In this document: positions 43,338-56,600 of the stretch, piece by piece
How positions within the stretch are numbered: the stretch's first letter is position 1
Layout of the letters: every line of letters starts with the position of its first letter
Source of the DNA: Rubripirellula reticaptiva
GTDB taxonomy: Bacteria; Planctomycetota; Planctomycetia; Pirellulales; Pirellulaceae
Assembly: GCF_007860175.1 (NCBI RefSeq)
Contig: NZ_SJPX01000005.1
Coordinates: 1-64,000, forward strand
DNA: 64,000 nucleotides
Direction of reading: 5' to 3'
Notes under the pieces: generated by a model
What the model saw: only the letters and a program-made list of their open reading frames with translations
Databases searched by the model: none
Told to the model about the DNA's origin: nothing
Translations under genes and position numbers: made by a program

Positions 43338-46235
43338 CAGACGGCTCTTCGAGATATTTTCGCGTTCACGCAGTCGGCGGGCCGCGAACACAATCACACC
43401 CACGACCAACGGTGGGATGCAGGGCAATGTCACGGCAGCTGCTTTGACCTTGTTCTGAATCTTGGTCACCTCATCCGCTGCGGTCCGTTCAATGTCCCGA
43501 ACCTTCAATTCACGGTCACGTTCCAACTTGGTCCGGCGAACGTCCAACTTGCGCTGTTCCAGCTCTTGTTGAGTTTGGAAGGTTTGCAATTTGGCTTGCA
43601 GTTCGGCTCGGGAAACCTGTCCGTCCGCGTTTTGCGTTTGCAGTTTTTCGACTTCTTCTTGCAAGTCCTTCATTCGTGCCTGCTGAGCTTCTTGAGCTTC
43701 GCGCATCGCATCGTCGTACTCGACTTGAAATTCCTTACTGCCGTTTCGCACGTCGGTCCGAGCGATTTCCTTCACCGAGTCGATCATTCGCAGCGAAGCA
43801 AAGATCGGTTCGTGCTTGCGAACTTCGATAAAGTCATATTCGCCCGTCAACCAATCGATCACGTTCAACACAAACGTGACGTTTTGGAATTGGAATTTTG
43901 CTTCGCTGACCGTATTGGGGTCGGCGCGAATCATCAAGAACTCAGGCAACATCATGTCTGTATCCGCCACATAAACTGCCTTGATCGGTTTCGCCGCAGC
44001 AGCCGGTTCGGCTTCGCCATCGGTCGTTTCCTTTTCAGGATCTGCCGCCGGTGTTTCGACCGCTTTGCCTTCAATCGACATTGCGATTGGCAACGATGGT
44101 TTCAGGCCTTTGGCTTCGCGAGCGATCGTGCTGCGGCGTGACATGATCTCTTGCATCTTGTCCCCGCCGATCAGGCCGCTCAATCCACCGGTTTGCAATA
44201 GCGGCGTGTGAGTCAGCGTCGATTCGCCCTTGGCCATGACGGCTCCACTGACGATCGCCAATACTTCTTTCAAGCCCGACGTAATCACGTTTTCGCTGCT
44301 GAGAGCCTGCCCTTCACCGGCACCGGGTGCTTCTTCGTCGATGAAGACCCACAACTCGTTGGCTTGGTCGTCCAGCGTCGGGTAGGGGTTGTGTTGTTGC
44401 CAAACAATGTCGGGTGCGTACATGCCTTGCATTCCAGCACGACCGGGCACATCCAATTCCAACAAGTCCCAAAGCTGGCGAATGTCAGCCTTGGGTGTCT
44501 GCCCGCCACCGCCGAACATTCCGCCCGGTGCTTGCTTGGGTTGACCGGTGGGAGTGATATAGCCGGCCCCGACGGGCGCGGGGTCTTCGAAAACAGCCAC
44601 AGGTACGCCTGCGCGAACGGCTTCAAGAAGTCGTTCGAATTGCGGCGGTGCCAGCGACGAGGGTTGGACGCATAAAAGAGCGGCATAGATGTCCGCCGAA
44701 ACAGGCGAGTTCAAGTCGACTTCTTCGACGTCGTACTGTTTACCTAGTTCGTCCATCAACATGTGACGCGGCACTTGCTGGGCTGTCATGCCCGTCATCA
44801 CGCTGCCGCCCATCAAGCGAGCGTCGGTGGCGACGATCCCCAAACGCTTCCTTGCACCGGAGGCGACGGTATTGATTGATCGCACCAACTCGTACTCGAC
44901 TGGAATCCCATACTCGAATATCGGCACGGTGACCTTTTCGAGACCCGACTTGAATGCCGCGCCCATGATCAATTGCTTTTGCTGGGACGATCCGCGTTCC
45001 TTCACCAATCGAGTTTGCGGCGCAATGCCGAAACGTTCTTCGGCCAACGCGGCTTCGTCCGAAAACAGTTCGATGTCGTCATACAAGTTGACTTCGATCT
45101 CGCGGCCGCGAGCGCCCGCTTCGCTGCGGAACTCCTTCAGCAGGTTGATCAGTTCGTAACGCGTCTTCGCGTAGACTTCGGGAATGTCTTTGCTAATGAA
45201 CGCGTCGATCACGATCGGACGATCGGCGTCGAGTTCGCGGATCAGTTTCTTTGTCGCCGAAGCCAGCGATGACACTTTGCCTTCGGTGAAGTCATGGCGG
45301 TAAATGTCTTTGTTGCGGAACAACGTCACCGCACCGGTCGTGATCACGACGAGCGCGATCACACGTGCGATGTAGTGCCAAGCCATCGTGTTGCCGTCTT
45401 TGCCGCCGGTCCAGTGACGTCGACCGATCAAGACCATGCAAACGTACAAGGCGACACTGGAAACCAGCACGAAGTACACGACCGACGAGGAACTGACCAC
45501 GCCGCGGCCAAAGTCGTCGAACGGACGAGCGATGCCGCTTTCGGCCAACCACGCAGCCAGTTTCTGGTTCGGCGAAACGGATTCAGCGAGCGAGGCAAAC
45601 GCTAGCGGTGCGTTGAACAGGGCGCCCAGGATAAACCCGACCGTCAAGTTGCCGGTCAAGAACGATGCGATCATGCCGATCGCAATCATGGCCAGGCCGA
45701 CGAAGTAATAACCCAGGTAGCTGGTGAAAATCAGCCCCGTGTCGAGTTGTCCTTCGGTCAGGATCGCCAGCGTCACGAAGGTGCTGATCTGGCTGAACAA
45801 CAGCGACGCGGTGAAAATCGCCGAGGCCGCCATGTATTTGCCGATCACGATGTCAAAGTCGTCGGCCGGCAGCGTCAACAGCAGCTCGTCGGTGCCCTGG
45901 CGTTTCTCTTCCGCCCAGATGCTCATCGTGATCGCTGGGATGAAGACCAGCATGATCAGCGGGAACCAGTAATTGAGTTGGTCGAGCGTGGCCAGGTTCT
46001 GGTTAAAGAACTCGTAGGGCCAGAACGCGGCGACCGACGTCAAGAAGACGAAGATACACAGGAACACGTAACCGGTCGGGTTGCTGAAGTAGCCGACGAA
46101 GTTTCGTTTCATGACCGCAAACGCGGCCCGTTTGGTGCCGGCGAGGACCGCAACGATCGCGACCAAGATCAACAGAAAGATCAGGTCGTAGACCAGCAAG
46201 CTAAGCAGTGCAGTGGTGACGTTATTGAGCGCCAT
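43332..46235 (-). CDS. ABC-2 permease fused to GldG-like (ABC_aux) domain
   Basis: A 967-residue fusion. Residues about 10-300 form an ABC-2 permease with around six to seven helices (FFNQNLATLDQLNYWFPLIM, WAEEKRQGTDELLLTLPADD). Then comes a GldG/ABC-transporter-auxiliary part (about 300-800): DFTEGKVSSLASATKKLIREL, RPIVIDAFISKDIPEVYAKT, YELINLLKEFRSEAGARGRE, and FEYGIPVEYELVRSINTVAS. A long coiled coil (about 855-940, DDAMREAQEAQQARMKDLQE onwards) precedes a final membrane helix. This corresponds to GldF plus GldG joined in one chain. Its ATPase partner is the preceding gene; the pair likely builds an envelope transporter of unknown cargo. Confidence 0.88.
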   Translation of the reverse strand: MALNNVTTALLSLLVYDLIFLLILVAIVAVLAGTKRAAFAVMKRNFVGYFSNPTGYVFLCIFVFLTSVAAFWPYEFFNQNLATLDQLNYWFPLIMLVFIPAITMSIWAEEKRQGTDELLLTLPADDFDIVIGKYMAASAIFTASLLFSQISTFVTLAILTEGQLDTGLIFTSYLGYYFVGLAMIAIGMIASFLTGNLTVGFILGALFNAPLAFASLAESVSPNQKLAAWLAESGIARPFDDFGRGVVSSSSVVYFVLVSSVALYVCMVLIGRRHWTGGKDGNTMAWHYIARVIALVVITTGAVTLFRNKDIYRHDFTEGKVSSLASATKKLIRELDADRPIVIDAFISKDIPEVYAKTRYELINLLKEFRSEAGARGREIEVNLYDDIELFSDEAALAEERFGIAPQTRLVKERGSSQQKQLIMGAAFKSGLEKVTVPIFEYGIPVEYELVRSINTVASGARKRLGIVATDARLMGGSVMTGMTAQQVPRHMLMDELGKQYDVEEVDLNSPVSADIYAALLCVQPSSLAPPQFERLLEAVRAGVPVAVFEDPAPVGAGYITPTGQPKQAPGGMFGGGGQTPKADIRQLWDLLELDVPGRAGMQGMYAPDIVWQQHNPYPTLDDQANELWVFIDEEAPGAGEGQALSSENVITSGLKEVLAIVSGAVMAKGESTLTHTPLLQTGGLSGLIGGDKMQEIMSRRSTIAREAKGLKPSLPIAMSIEGKAVETPAADPEKETTDGEAEPAAAAKPIKAVYVADTDMMLPEFLMIRADPNTVSEAKFQFQNVTFVLNVIDWLTGEYDFIEVRKHEPIFASLRMIDSVKEIARTDVRNGSKEFQVEYDDAMREAQEAQQARMKDLQEEVEKLQTQNADGQVSRAELQAKLQTFQTQQELEQRKLDVRRTKLERDRELKVRDIERTAADEVTKIQNKVKAAAVTLPCIPPLVVGVIVFAARRLRERENISKSRLK

Positions 46236-46388
46236 GGGATCTTTTGGTTGAGTAAGGAGGGAATGTTTGGATCAACCTTCGTGCCCCCGCAGGCGAAGTT
46301 CGCGGGGATTTGGCAGACTCTGAAATGCTTGGCAATTCAGACCTCGCCAGCGGCGCCAGCGGAGACACGAGTAGGTGCTTGAATTTTT

Positions 46389-47132
46389 CTAGGACGAAGT
46401 CGTTAGCGTGTGGAACGCATTGTCCAAGTCGCCGCTGCCGATTTCTCGCAGTTTTGTGACATCGCCGTCGTAGACCACTCGGCCTTCGTTGATCATCACG
46501 ACACGGTCGGCCATCGCTTCGACTTCTTGCAGAATATGCGTGCTAAGCAAGATCGTTTTCGTCTCACTGAGCCGCTTCATCGTCGCCCGAACGCCACGAA
46601 TCTGGTTGGGGTCCAAGCCAGCGGTCGGTTCGTCCAGAATCAGGACGTCCGGTTCGTGCAGCAGCGCTTGGCTCATGCCGACCCGTTGCTTGAAACCCTT
46701 CGACAACTTGCTGACGGCCTTGTACAAGACGCTGGACAAGTCACAGATGTCGACAACCTTTTCAATACGGTCTTTCTTCATTGCCTTGGACATGCCGCGA
46801 GCGTCGGCAAAGAACTCCAGCATCGTCAGCGGCGTCATTTCCGGGTAAAGCGGCCCGTTTTCGGGCAGATAACCCAAATGACGCGAACCTTCGATCCGGT
46901 CTTCCATCATGTTGTGGCCAGCGATCCGTGCGGTGCCTTCGCTGGCCGCAATGTAGCCGGTCAACATCTTCATGGTGGTGCTTTTTCCAGCACCGTTGGG
47001 CCCGAGAAACGCTACCAACTCGCCTTCGCCGACGCTGAACGTGACATCGCGAGCCGCAGCAAACGGACCATAAAACTTGCTCAATCCCACCGCTTCGATC
47101 ATCGGGCGACGGGGCGTTTGGGTCTCGGTCAT
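46389..47132 (-). CDS. ABC transporter ATP-binding protein (GldA-like)
   Basis: A 247-residue ATPase: Walker A GPNGAGKST (44-52), signature LSKGFKQRVGMSQALLHEP, Walker B VLILDEPTAGLDPNQI and a switch histidine in LLSTHILQEVEA. ATG 47132 has a GGAAACG site. It leads an operon with the permease-GldG fusion (153 bp downstream) and DUF4340. The ATPase/GldF/GldG-type arrangement resembles the Bacteroidetes gliding ABC set, but in planctomycetes its role is not known. Confidence 0.93.
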   Translation of the reverse strand: MTETQTPRRPMIEAVGLSKFYGPFAAARDVTFSVGEGELVAFLGPNGAGKSTTMKMLTGYIAASEGTARIAGHNMMEDRIEGSRHLGYLPENGPLYPEMTPLTMLEFFADARGMSKAMKKDRIEKVVDICDLSSVLYKAVSKLSKGFKQRVGMSQALLHEPDVLILDEPTAGLDPNQIRGVRATMKRLSETKTILLSTHILQEVEAMADRVVMINEGRVVYDGDVTKLREIGSGDLDNAFHTLTTSS

Positions 47133-47617
47133 TCGTTTCCTGTTCGATCCATGGACGGGGTTACAGATGGAAATATAGCGGACGGTACGTGATCACGGAA
47201 TGATCGGTTCGCCCAGCCCCAATGCCGCCGATTTCAGCGTCGCCGGTTTTCCCGACGAGCGAATCGGCGTTCATGGAGCCGGGGCTCTGCCAGACTTATG
47301 CTGCCCGCGACATTGTTGACAGTCCGTACGACGTGTCCGCCTCGAAGTCTCCGCCTCGGAGAGGCGGACCTACATGGCAGTGCGGATCAAACACCCAGGC
47401 CCTCCACAGGACCACCCCCAAACACCCCAACGGCGACAAGCCCATACTTAAACGTACGTTACGGTGCGTCAAACCACCACAACGCCGCCGCCAAGCACTA
47501 AACTGAGCCCCTAATACGGGAGCAGTGTTCAATTCATTTTCATTCTGGATTGCTGCGTACAGGTACTCGAAAGACTCGGGCTGACCGCTTTGGCTGGTTC
47601 GAAAACAAAGGTTCGCC
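47133..47617. other. Gene-free region with a CCGCCTC hairpin
   Basis: About 485 bases between the ABC operon start (minus) and the giant gene (plus); it must contain divergent promoters. TCCGCCTC appears twice (47337-47344, 47350-47357) and its complement GAGGCGGA follows at 47361-47368, giving a short hairpin that looks like a dispersed palindromic element. No supported gene or RNA was seen. Confidence 0.45.
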
Positions 47618-50600
47618 ATGGCATTGGGCAAATCCGTTTTACGTCAAGCTTCGACCAGTTCCAAACGACGCGTGCGCGACCAGAAACGGCGGCGGCTGTT
47701 CCTGGAAACGCTGGAAACACGGCGAGTTTTGGCGACGTTAACCGGCGCGGTGTGGGACGACGTCGACGGCGACGGCTTGCGAGATGTGGCCGATCACGGA
47801 CTTGCCGGTGTGTCGGTTTACGTCGACTCCAACAACGACGGCGTTCGCGACGCCGGCGAACCAACGACTGTGACCGTGGCTGATGATCCGTCGACGACCT
47901 CGATTGACGAAGCCGGGACGTACTCTCTTAGCGGTTTGGCGACGGGCCAAGTCGACGTTCGAATCGACATCGCCGGCAATTTCCGAGCATCCTCGCCGCT
48001 GACGGCTGCCGATGGGACCTTGCCACTGGAATTGTTCGAGAATTTGCCGGTACCGACCGGTATCTCTGGATCATCGCCGATCGACATTGATGTGTCACCC
48101 AACGGAAACGTGGCGGTCGTAGGTTGGGGAACCAGCTCGCGAGTTTCTTCGTTTTATCGAAACCCAATTGACGGATCGCTGTCGCATATTGGCGAAATCT
48201 ACAATCCGAATCTGAACGGAATCACGGACGTTACTTTCCATCCCAATGGAAAGTTTGTTTATGTGGCTGCGCGCGTCGCTGACGCAATTAACGTCATGTC
48301 CGTGGCCCCCAATGGCGCACTGTCGTGGGTCGATGCCGAGACGTTCAGCGACAATAGTGACTTGGATCAAGTGCGATCTTTGGTCGTGACCCCTGATGGT
48401 TCTCAATTGGTCGCCGTGGCGCCACAGGCCCAGTCGATGCTGGTGTACGACATCAATTCCGTCAACGGAACGTTGACACTTGCGCAAACCGTCAAACAGG
48501 GAGTTGACGGAGTCACGAACCTGCCGGGGCCGGCAAAAATTGCGATCTCACCGGACGGATCTTTGATCGCGGTTACCAACTACACGGGCAACAATGATCT
48601 GCAATTCTTCGACCGCGATGTGGCCACTGGAGCCCTCAGTCCGGGGCAAACCGCGATCGACTTTAACAACAGTTATTTCACGATCTACCAGGTTGCGTTC
48701 TCAGCAGACGGAAAGAACCTCTACATTGCCGACAGCTCCAATTTCATCCGGACACTCGATCGCGACCCAACGACGGGCGGTGTCACGTTGGCTGGATCGA
48801 CGGACCTAGGCGCCCTGAGCCCCGAATTTTTAGTGACCAGTCCGGACGGGTCGAGCGTGTTCGTGACGGCGCCCGGAAGCGACGCGATGATTCATCTGAG
48901 TCGCGATTCGACCGACGGCTCGTTGACAATTCAGCAAACTTTCCTAAACACGACAGACGTTTCCTTGCTGGACGCGCCTCAGGGCATCACTGTCAGCCCG
49001 GATGGTCGCAATGTCTATGCTGTCGCAACGACGGGCAAGCGTTTGATCAACTTTTCGATTGACCAAGCGGGTCGATCAGCCAGCTCTCGATTGGTCGAGC
49101 TGGTAGCTGGTGAAACCGCCGCTGATGTGAACTTCTCGACAACGATTGATTCGCCTATGGTGACTTCGTTTGCTTCTATACTTTCGGGGCCGATTGATGC
49201 GACGACGGTGGATTTCCAGGTCCAATTCAGCGAACCCGTCACGGGCGTCGACGTCTCGGCTTTCCAGTTTCATCAGACGACCTTTACCAACGCTTCGATC
49301 GACGCGGTCACCGGTAGCGGAGCGAACTGGACAGTAACAGTCTCCACGCCGACAGGCCAAGGGTTTCTGCAGTTGGAACTGGTGGACAATAATCTGATTC
49401 GGGATGCCGATTCGGCAGCACTCGGCGGTGCCGGGACGGGGTCAGTCGTCGCGCGGTCGAACCGCATTTTGGTTGACTCGGTTCCGCCCAACGTTTTAGC
49501 CATTGCGCCGTTCAGCAACACGTCTGCGGGCGCGACGGAGATAGACTTCTATGTCTCTTTCGACGAGCCGGTGACGGGCTTGGATGTTGGCGATCTGAGC
49601 ACCACGGATACCGGCGCTGTCGTTAGCACGGTGCTATCTGTCACACCAACGAGCGACCCGCAAGTGTTCGTCGCGACGATTGGAGTGACCGGCATCCCAG
49701 GCACCGTTGCTTTGAACCTTACCGATGACGATTCAATCGTCGACGCTGGGTTGAAAGCGTTGGGCGGTATCGGGACGTCAGGCCCAGGCAACGGTAGTTT
49801 TGTGTCGTCAGTAGTGGTCATCGATACGCCGGCGATTCGCGGGACCATTTGGAGCGACGCCAACCAAAACGGACGCCGTGACGTGGAGGAATCCGGCCTT
49901 GCCGACGCGATCATCTTTGCCGACTTGAACGACAACGGGTTGCGTGACGCCGCAGAGCCGATGGCGGTCTCGATCGCCGATAACCTTTCCACGACGGGCG
50001 TTGATGAATCGGGCCAGTACACGATTAGTGGCCTGGCCGCGACCACCACCTACTCGATTCTGATCGACAACGCGATCCACACGCAAACCAACCCGGTGGC
50101 GTTTTCGCAAGACGACGGTTTGTTGACGTATAAGGATGACTTCATCGCCAAGGCACAACCGGATATCAGCTTGCTGAGCGCTGAAACGGTAATCGCCAGC
50201 GATGACGGGCGACACCTGTACACAACGTCGCTTAACGGGCACACGCTGGGCGTTTTCGAACGTGATTTTTCCAACGACACGTTCACTCGAGTGCAGTCCA
50301 TTCGATCGACGACGGCTGGCTTTGCCGGTCTCAATTTCCCGCGTCACTTCGAGTTAACGCCGGACGGACGGTTCGGGTATCTGGGCAGTTCCGCAACGAT
50401 CTATGTCGTCTCGCGAGATCAGGCGACTGGCCTGTTGACGTTTGCATCGAAGTTAAACCCAGGCGACGCGGGACCATCGGGACAGACCGGTTCGACTTCG
50501 TTCGTGGCCAGCCCCGATAGTCGGTGGTTGTACGCGTCCGGTCCCAGCGCTGGATTCTCTGTGTTTGCGATTGACCAAAGCGACGGTTCACTCGCTCTGA

Positions 50601-53600
50601 CGCAACAGTTTGTCAGCGGAGAAAACGGTGCATCGGGTTTGAATTCAGTTGCGAATGTTGCCGTGACTCCCGACGGGTCCCAGGTATTTGTCACCACGGA
50701 TCCCGATCGTGAACTGCAAATCTATGACGTCATCCCAGGCACGGGACGCTTGGTTTTGACGCAAACCTTCACGACGGTTTACAACAGCGAAGACACAGCG
50801 TTCTCGCCGGATGGGAACTTCGCCTATGTCGCCGAAACGGATTTTTCCTACATCCGTCTGTACCAACGCGACCCGCTGACTGGAACATGGAACTATCTGA
50901 GTCGGACTCAGTACAGTTCGGGTGACGCGTCGGGAATCGATATCAGCACTGATGGCCGATTCATTTACTTGGCCAATGAAGTCACCCATTCGATCACCGT
51001 TTTGCAGCGAAATGAAACCACCGGTGCATTGACAGCCGTACAAACATTGCTCGACGAAGCCCCTCATTCTGCGCTCAGCGGCGTTCGCCAAGTCATCGTG
51101 ACTCCGGATGACCAAGAAGTGTTTGCGGTTTCCTACAACGACGGTGCTTTGACGCGTTTCGGACGTGTCAGCGGGACCACATCCGTCGTCGCTCGTGACA
51201 TCACCACAAATTTCGTCAACAACAACGGTGGTGATTTTGGTGTCTTCAATTCGCCGCCCACCGTCGTCTCGCTGTTGGCCGACGGGCCGAATCCGACTGG
51301 CGCCGACACGGCAACGTTCACGTTGACGTTTGACGAATCGGTTTCGGGCGTTGACCTGACTGATTTCAGTCTCGTCGAAACTGGCATCACAGGATCGACA
51401 ATCGCCAGCGTGACCGGTGGCCCGGCGCAGTACACCGTCACGGTCAATACCGGGACTAGCCAAGGCACGGTGCAGTTGATCCTGGACGACGACGATTCGA
51501 TCGTCGATTTGGGTGGACAGCCACTGGCCGGAACGGGCGACAACGGCTCGACTGGGTCGGCCTTGCTGAGCGTTAACAAGACACCGCCGGTCGTATCGTC
51601 GATCACTGGGACCACCCCGCTGCAAACAACCGCGTCTACGGTTTCCTTTGCCGTTGCATTTTCGAAACCGGTCACAGGTGTTGACGCCGGAGACTTTGCC
51701 TTGGATGTCACCGGGCTGACGACGCCTGCGCTGGTCAGCGTCACCGAGTCGACGCCAAGTCTGTATCTGGTCGAAGTTTCCACGGGCCCCGGCGAAGGCA
51801 CGTTGCAATTGAATCTGGTCGACAACTCGACGATCACAGACCTTGATTCAATCGGATTGTTGAGCGGTTTTGGTGACGGCGACACTTACACGATCGATCG
51901 CACGGATCCGACGTCGGTTTCGCTGGCACCCGCCACCGAATCGCGATCGGGCGACTTTGAGGTTCGGTTTGTGGCCACGTTTTCGGAATCCGTCAGCGGT
52001 TTAGATACGTCTGATTTCTCGCTCACGTCGACCGGTCTGGTGGGCGCCGAAATCATCGGGGTCGAAGGTTCCGGTGCGACGTACAATGTGATCGTAACGA
52101 CCGGGGACGGCGTCGGCACCGTGGGCGTGTCGCTGATCGACGACGACTCGGTGACCGATGGTGCGGGAAACCCGCTGGGCGGTCCTGGGGCGGGTAACAG
52201 CAATGTCTCCAGCCCACTTCATACGACGCTCCGCTCAACGCCATTTGTCATTTCGCCGACCACATTTGTCGACGAGCTTGATGGCGATACGACCTCGTTG
52301 GCGGCACTAAGGTCCAGTCCAGGCGGCAGCGGGATATCACTGCGTGAAGTGATCGTGGCGGCCAACCAGTCGCCTGAGCGGGTCCACGTCAACTTGTCCG
52401 CAGGAACCTATACATTGTCGATCTCGGGCAGTCGTGAAGACGTGGGATTGTCCGGTGATTTGGACATCACCGAAGACCTGACCATCATCGGAGTCGCGAG
52501 CGAGACGGTCATCGATGCGTCCGGACTGGGTGACCGCGCGATCGACTTAGGCTACTACACAGCCCTGCACATGCACGGAGTCACCGTGACTGGCGGTACT
52601 GCATCGGGCGCAACGGCGACGGGCGACTATCGCGGTGGCGGGCTACGTTCAGACTTCGGAACAGCGTTGTACCTTGACCAGGTCAACTTTCACGACAACA
52701 CCGCGATCTCATCGAACTCGGGATCCGGCGGCGCGTTGGATTTGTTCGGCACCACAACGATCGTTCACTCCACGTTCAAGAACAACGAATCTAAAAACGA
52801 CGGCGGCGCGATCGCAACGGCAGGTAGCCAAGGCACGTTGACCATTTTGGCGTCCACTTTCGACGGCAACAACGGACCCGGCGGTGGAGCAATCTATTCG
52901 GTCCAAAGCTTACTGATCCAAGACAGCCTATTCACCGGCAACAACGCCACCTTGCCGACGCCCAACGGAAGCAACGGAGGTGCGATTAACGCCAACGCTG
53001 GTTCGAGCGTGACGATCACCAACAGCACGTTTACGGGCCACGTTTCAGGTTTTGGCGGAGCTATGTACCTGACTGGCGATGCCAACATTTCCAACAGTAC
53101 GATCGTCAACAATTCCAGCCCGAATTGGGGCGGTGGAATTTACTTTGGCGGGTCTGCTTCGAAGACGCTACAGATCGGCAATTCAATCATTGCGGGCAAC
53201 ACGTCCGTCAACGGCGGCCCCAACGTTTACGGGACGCTCACAAGTCTTGGAGGCAATTTGGTCGTCGGCACTTCGGGATCAACTGGCTTTGGTGTCAGTG
53301 GCGATATCTTTCCATCCGACGCGATGCTTGAATCGCTTTCCGATAACGGCGGACCAACAATGACGCATCTCCCGCTTGCTGGCAGTCCCGCCATCGATGC
53401 CGGCAGCAATGCGATTGCAACCGATCGTGACGCACGCGGCATCGCTCGTCCGCAAGGTACAGCCGTGGACATCGGCGCCGTCGAACTCTTCGTTGGCAGC
53501 AACCAAGCACCGACGGCGGCCGACGACTCGGTCAGCACTAGCGAAGACACCGCAATCACTTTTGACGCCCGCACCGGCGACACCGATCTCGAAGGCGACA

Positions 53601-56600
53601 CGCTGTCGGTCACCCTGCTGCAGTCACCTCGATATGGCGTCGCCACCGTCGGCGGCGACCAACTGGTCACCTACACGCCGTCGACCGACTTCTCTGGATC
53701 CGACAAACTGGTCTATCAGATCACCGACCATGCCGGCGACGTCGATTTAGCGACCGTCATCATTTCGGTTTCGCCACAAAACGATGCACCGAAAACCGTT
53801 GATGACGCGATCGAAGCCGTCCGTGAAACGTCAACCATCATCGCTGTGCTTGCCAACGATAGCGATGTGGAAGGCGATCCGTTTACGATCGAGTCGTTCA
53901 CTCAGCCCACAAGCGGTGTCGTCACAGACAACGGCGACGGCACGCTGGCATACACCGGCAACACGGGCTTCATCGGTACCGACACGTTCACCTACACGGC
54001 AACCGACGGAAACGACGTCTCTGCCTCGGCAACGGTGACCGTGAATGTGTCGGCGATTCCAGTCGCCAATGATGACTGGTTCAACGTCGAAGAGAGCGGC
54101 GAGCTACGGTTCTTTGCCTTCCTGAACAACACGTCGCTGATCATGAACAGCGACTCAGGCGACTGGATCGGACAAGGCTTGTCGTACGATTTTGATGCCA
54201 GCAATTCTGGGATCTCCGTCAGCTACAACCGGGTGACCAGTTCGAACAGTCCCGACCAATGGCGAATCGGCGTCGATGTCAACAACTACACCGGCGCCAG
54301 CGGGTTTGCCGGCGACAATTTCGACATGGACTTTGTGGCCAAGGAAGGTGACGAAATCACGGTTGGCAGTTACACCGGCGCGACGCGTTGGCCGTTCAAC
54401 GATCCGGCCAATCCAGGCATCGACATTTCCGCGACTGGCCGTGGGTGCAATACGATTCTGGGCGACTTCGACATCGACGCTTTGGACTTGCGAACATCAG
54501 GCCGTGTCGCACGGCTGGAGATGAGTTTTCAACAGCAATGTGGTGCCAACATCACGCCGACGTCACCCGGACTGACCGGCACGCTGGTGTACTCAAGTCC
54601 CTCCTACGCGCACAGCATCCTGACCAACGACGTCGATGACGATAGCGATGCTCTATCGGCGGTTTTGGAAACAGGCCCGAATCACGGGACACTGGAATTG
54701 CGCAGCGACGGCAGCGTGATCTACGTCGCCGACACCGGCTACACCGGCCCCGACTTGTTCACGTATCGCGCCGTCGATCCGCTGGGACTGCTATCCGCTC
54801 CGGCCACGGTTTCGCTCAGCGTCACCGGCATTAACGAGGCACCGGTCGTGACGGCGATCACACCACTCGATTCGACCAATACGTCCGGAACCTCCGTCCG
54901 CTACCAGTTGGACTTTAACGAGCCCGTCTACCTCGCACAAAGCAGCTTGAATTTGGTCACGACTGGCTTGACCGGGGCGACGATCGACAGCATCCAAACC
55001 AACGGCAGTCGCGCATCCTACATCGTGACGATCGATGCTGGCAGCGGCAACGGCACCGCTCAGTTGCAAGTGATCGACGACAATATCACCAAGGACTTCG
55101 CCGAACTTCCACTCGGTGGTCCTAGTGCTGGCGACGGCAACTTCACGAGCGCGGCGACCTACAACATTGAAACCAATCCGCTGCGCGACATCATCGGCGA
55201 CGTTTACATCGACGCAAACTTGAACGGCGGGCGCGACGCAGGCGAACTGGGTGCCGGCGGACAGAGTGTGTACATCGATGCGAACGACAACCAGACACTA
55301 GACGCTGGCGAAACGATCGCGATCACCGACGCGGCCGGCCACTACGTGCTCGCCGACCAGCCGCTTGGCACTTACACCGTTGCAGTCGCCGACCAGCCCG
55401 GATGGTTCACCACCGCCGCATCGACCGGTTCGGCGACATTGGTCTACTCCGGCGGTGACGTCACGTTGGACATGGGGATCGAAGAAAATCTGACACAAAT
55501 TTCGGGCCTCGTTTACCGAGACGACGACGCCAATGGCATGTGGTCGGGGACTGAAGTCGGCTTGGGCGAATGGGTAATATTTCTTGACGCCAACCAAAAC
55601 GGGCAACTAGATACGGGCGAGACTTCGGTGCTGTCCCAGCGTGACGATCCGAACACGCCCGGAGTCGACGAAACGGGCTACTATTCGTTTGCCGATTTGC
55701 CGATCGGCGATCACTACGTCACCATCGTCCCGCAAACCAACGTGCACGCCACCACGCCGACGATGGGCTGGGTGACGATCGCCGACAGCAACGATGTCGG
55801 CTTGGTCGACTTTGGCATGTATCCACTGGACACGCGAATTTCGGGCGTGCTGTTCGAGGACACAAACCTTAGTGGTACTCTCGATTCGGGCGAAGCCGCA
55901 CTGTCAGGTTTCACGGTCTACTTGGATGCTAACGCCAATGGAGTTTTTGATTCAGGCGAGACTTCGGTCGTGACGACAGCGGACGATCCGGGCACTCTGG
56001 CAGACGATGAAACAGGAAGATTCGAGTTTATCGATTTAGACGAAGGCAACCACTTGGTCGCCGTCGTCGGACAACCGGGGCACCTATTCCTGAATCCGAT
56101 ATCACTCGTTTTGGGTTTTGGTTCGGAACCGCTTGAAATTGAATTGCCAATCGAAGCGAACTTGACCGAGATCTCTGGCACGGTGTTCGACGACATCGAC
56201 TCGGACGGCATACGCCAAGCTGGCGAGTCTGGGTTGGCGGGCTGGCTCGTGTTTGTCGACCTGAACTCAAACGGCTCTTACAACGCTGGCGAGCCCTACA
56301 TGCACACCCTTGCGGATGACGCTAACACGGCCGGCGTCGACGAACTCGGCACTTTTTCGTTCACCAACTTGGACCTGGGCAACTACAGTGTCGCAGTCCA
56401 ACCACCAACCGGATTCTTGATCACCGGTTCGGCCAGTTTTGCAGGGACACTTGCGTCTAGCACCGACCAGTTCAGCGGCGACTTCGGTGCGCACTTCAAC
56501 GGTGCGGACGTCGGCGGAATTCTGTTCGATGACCTGAACGGTGACGGGTTCCAGGATACAGGCGAACTGCCACTGGCCGGTCTCGTCGTGTTCGCCGACT

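Noticed and set aside
50645-51808. Minus-strand open frames within the giant gene (up to about 390 codons)
   Set aside because: They arise from the codon bias of the plus-strand repeat modules; the products are Arg/Asp-rich with no recognisable domain.
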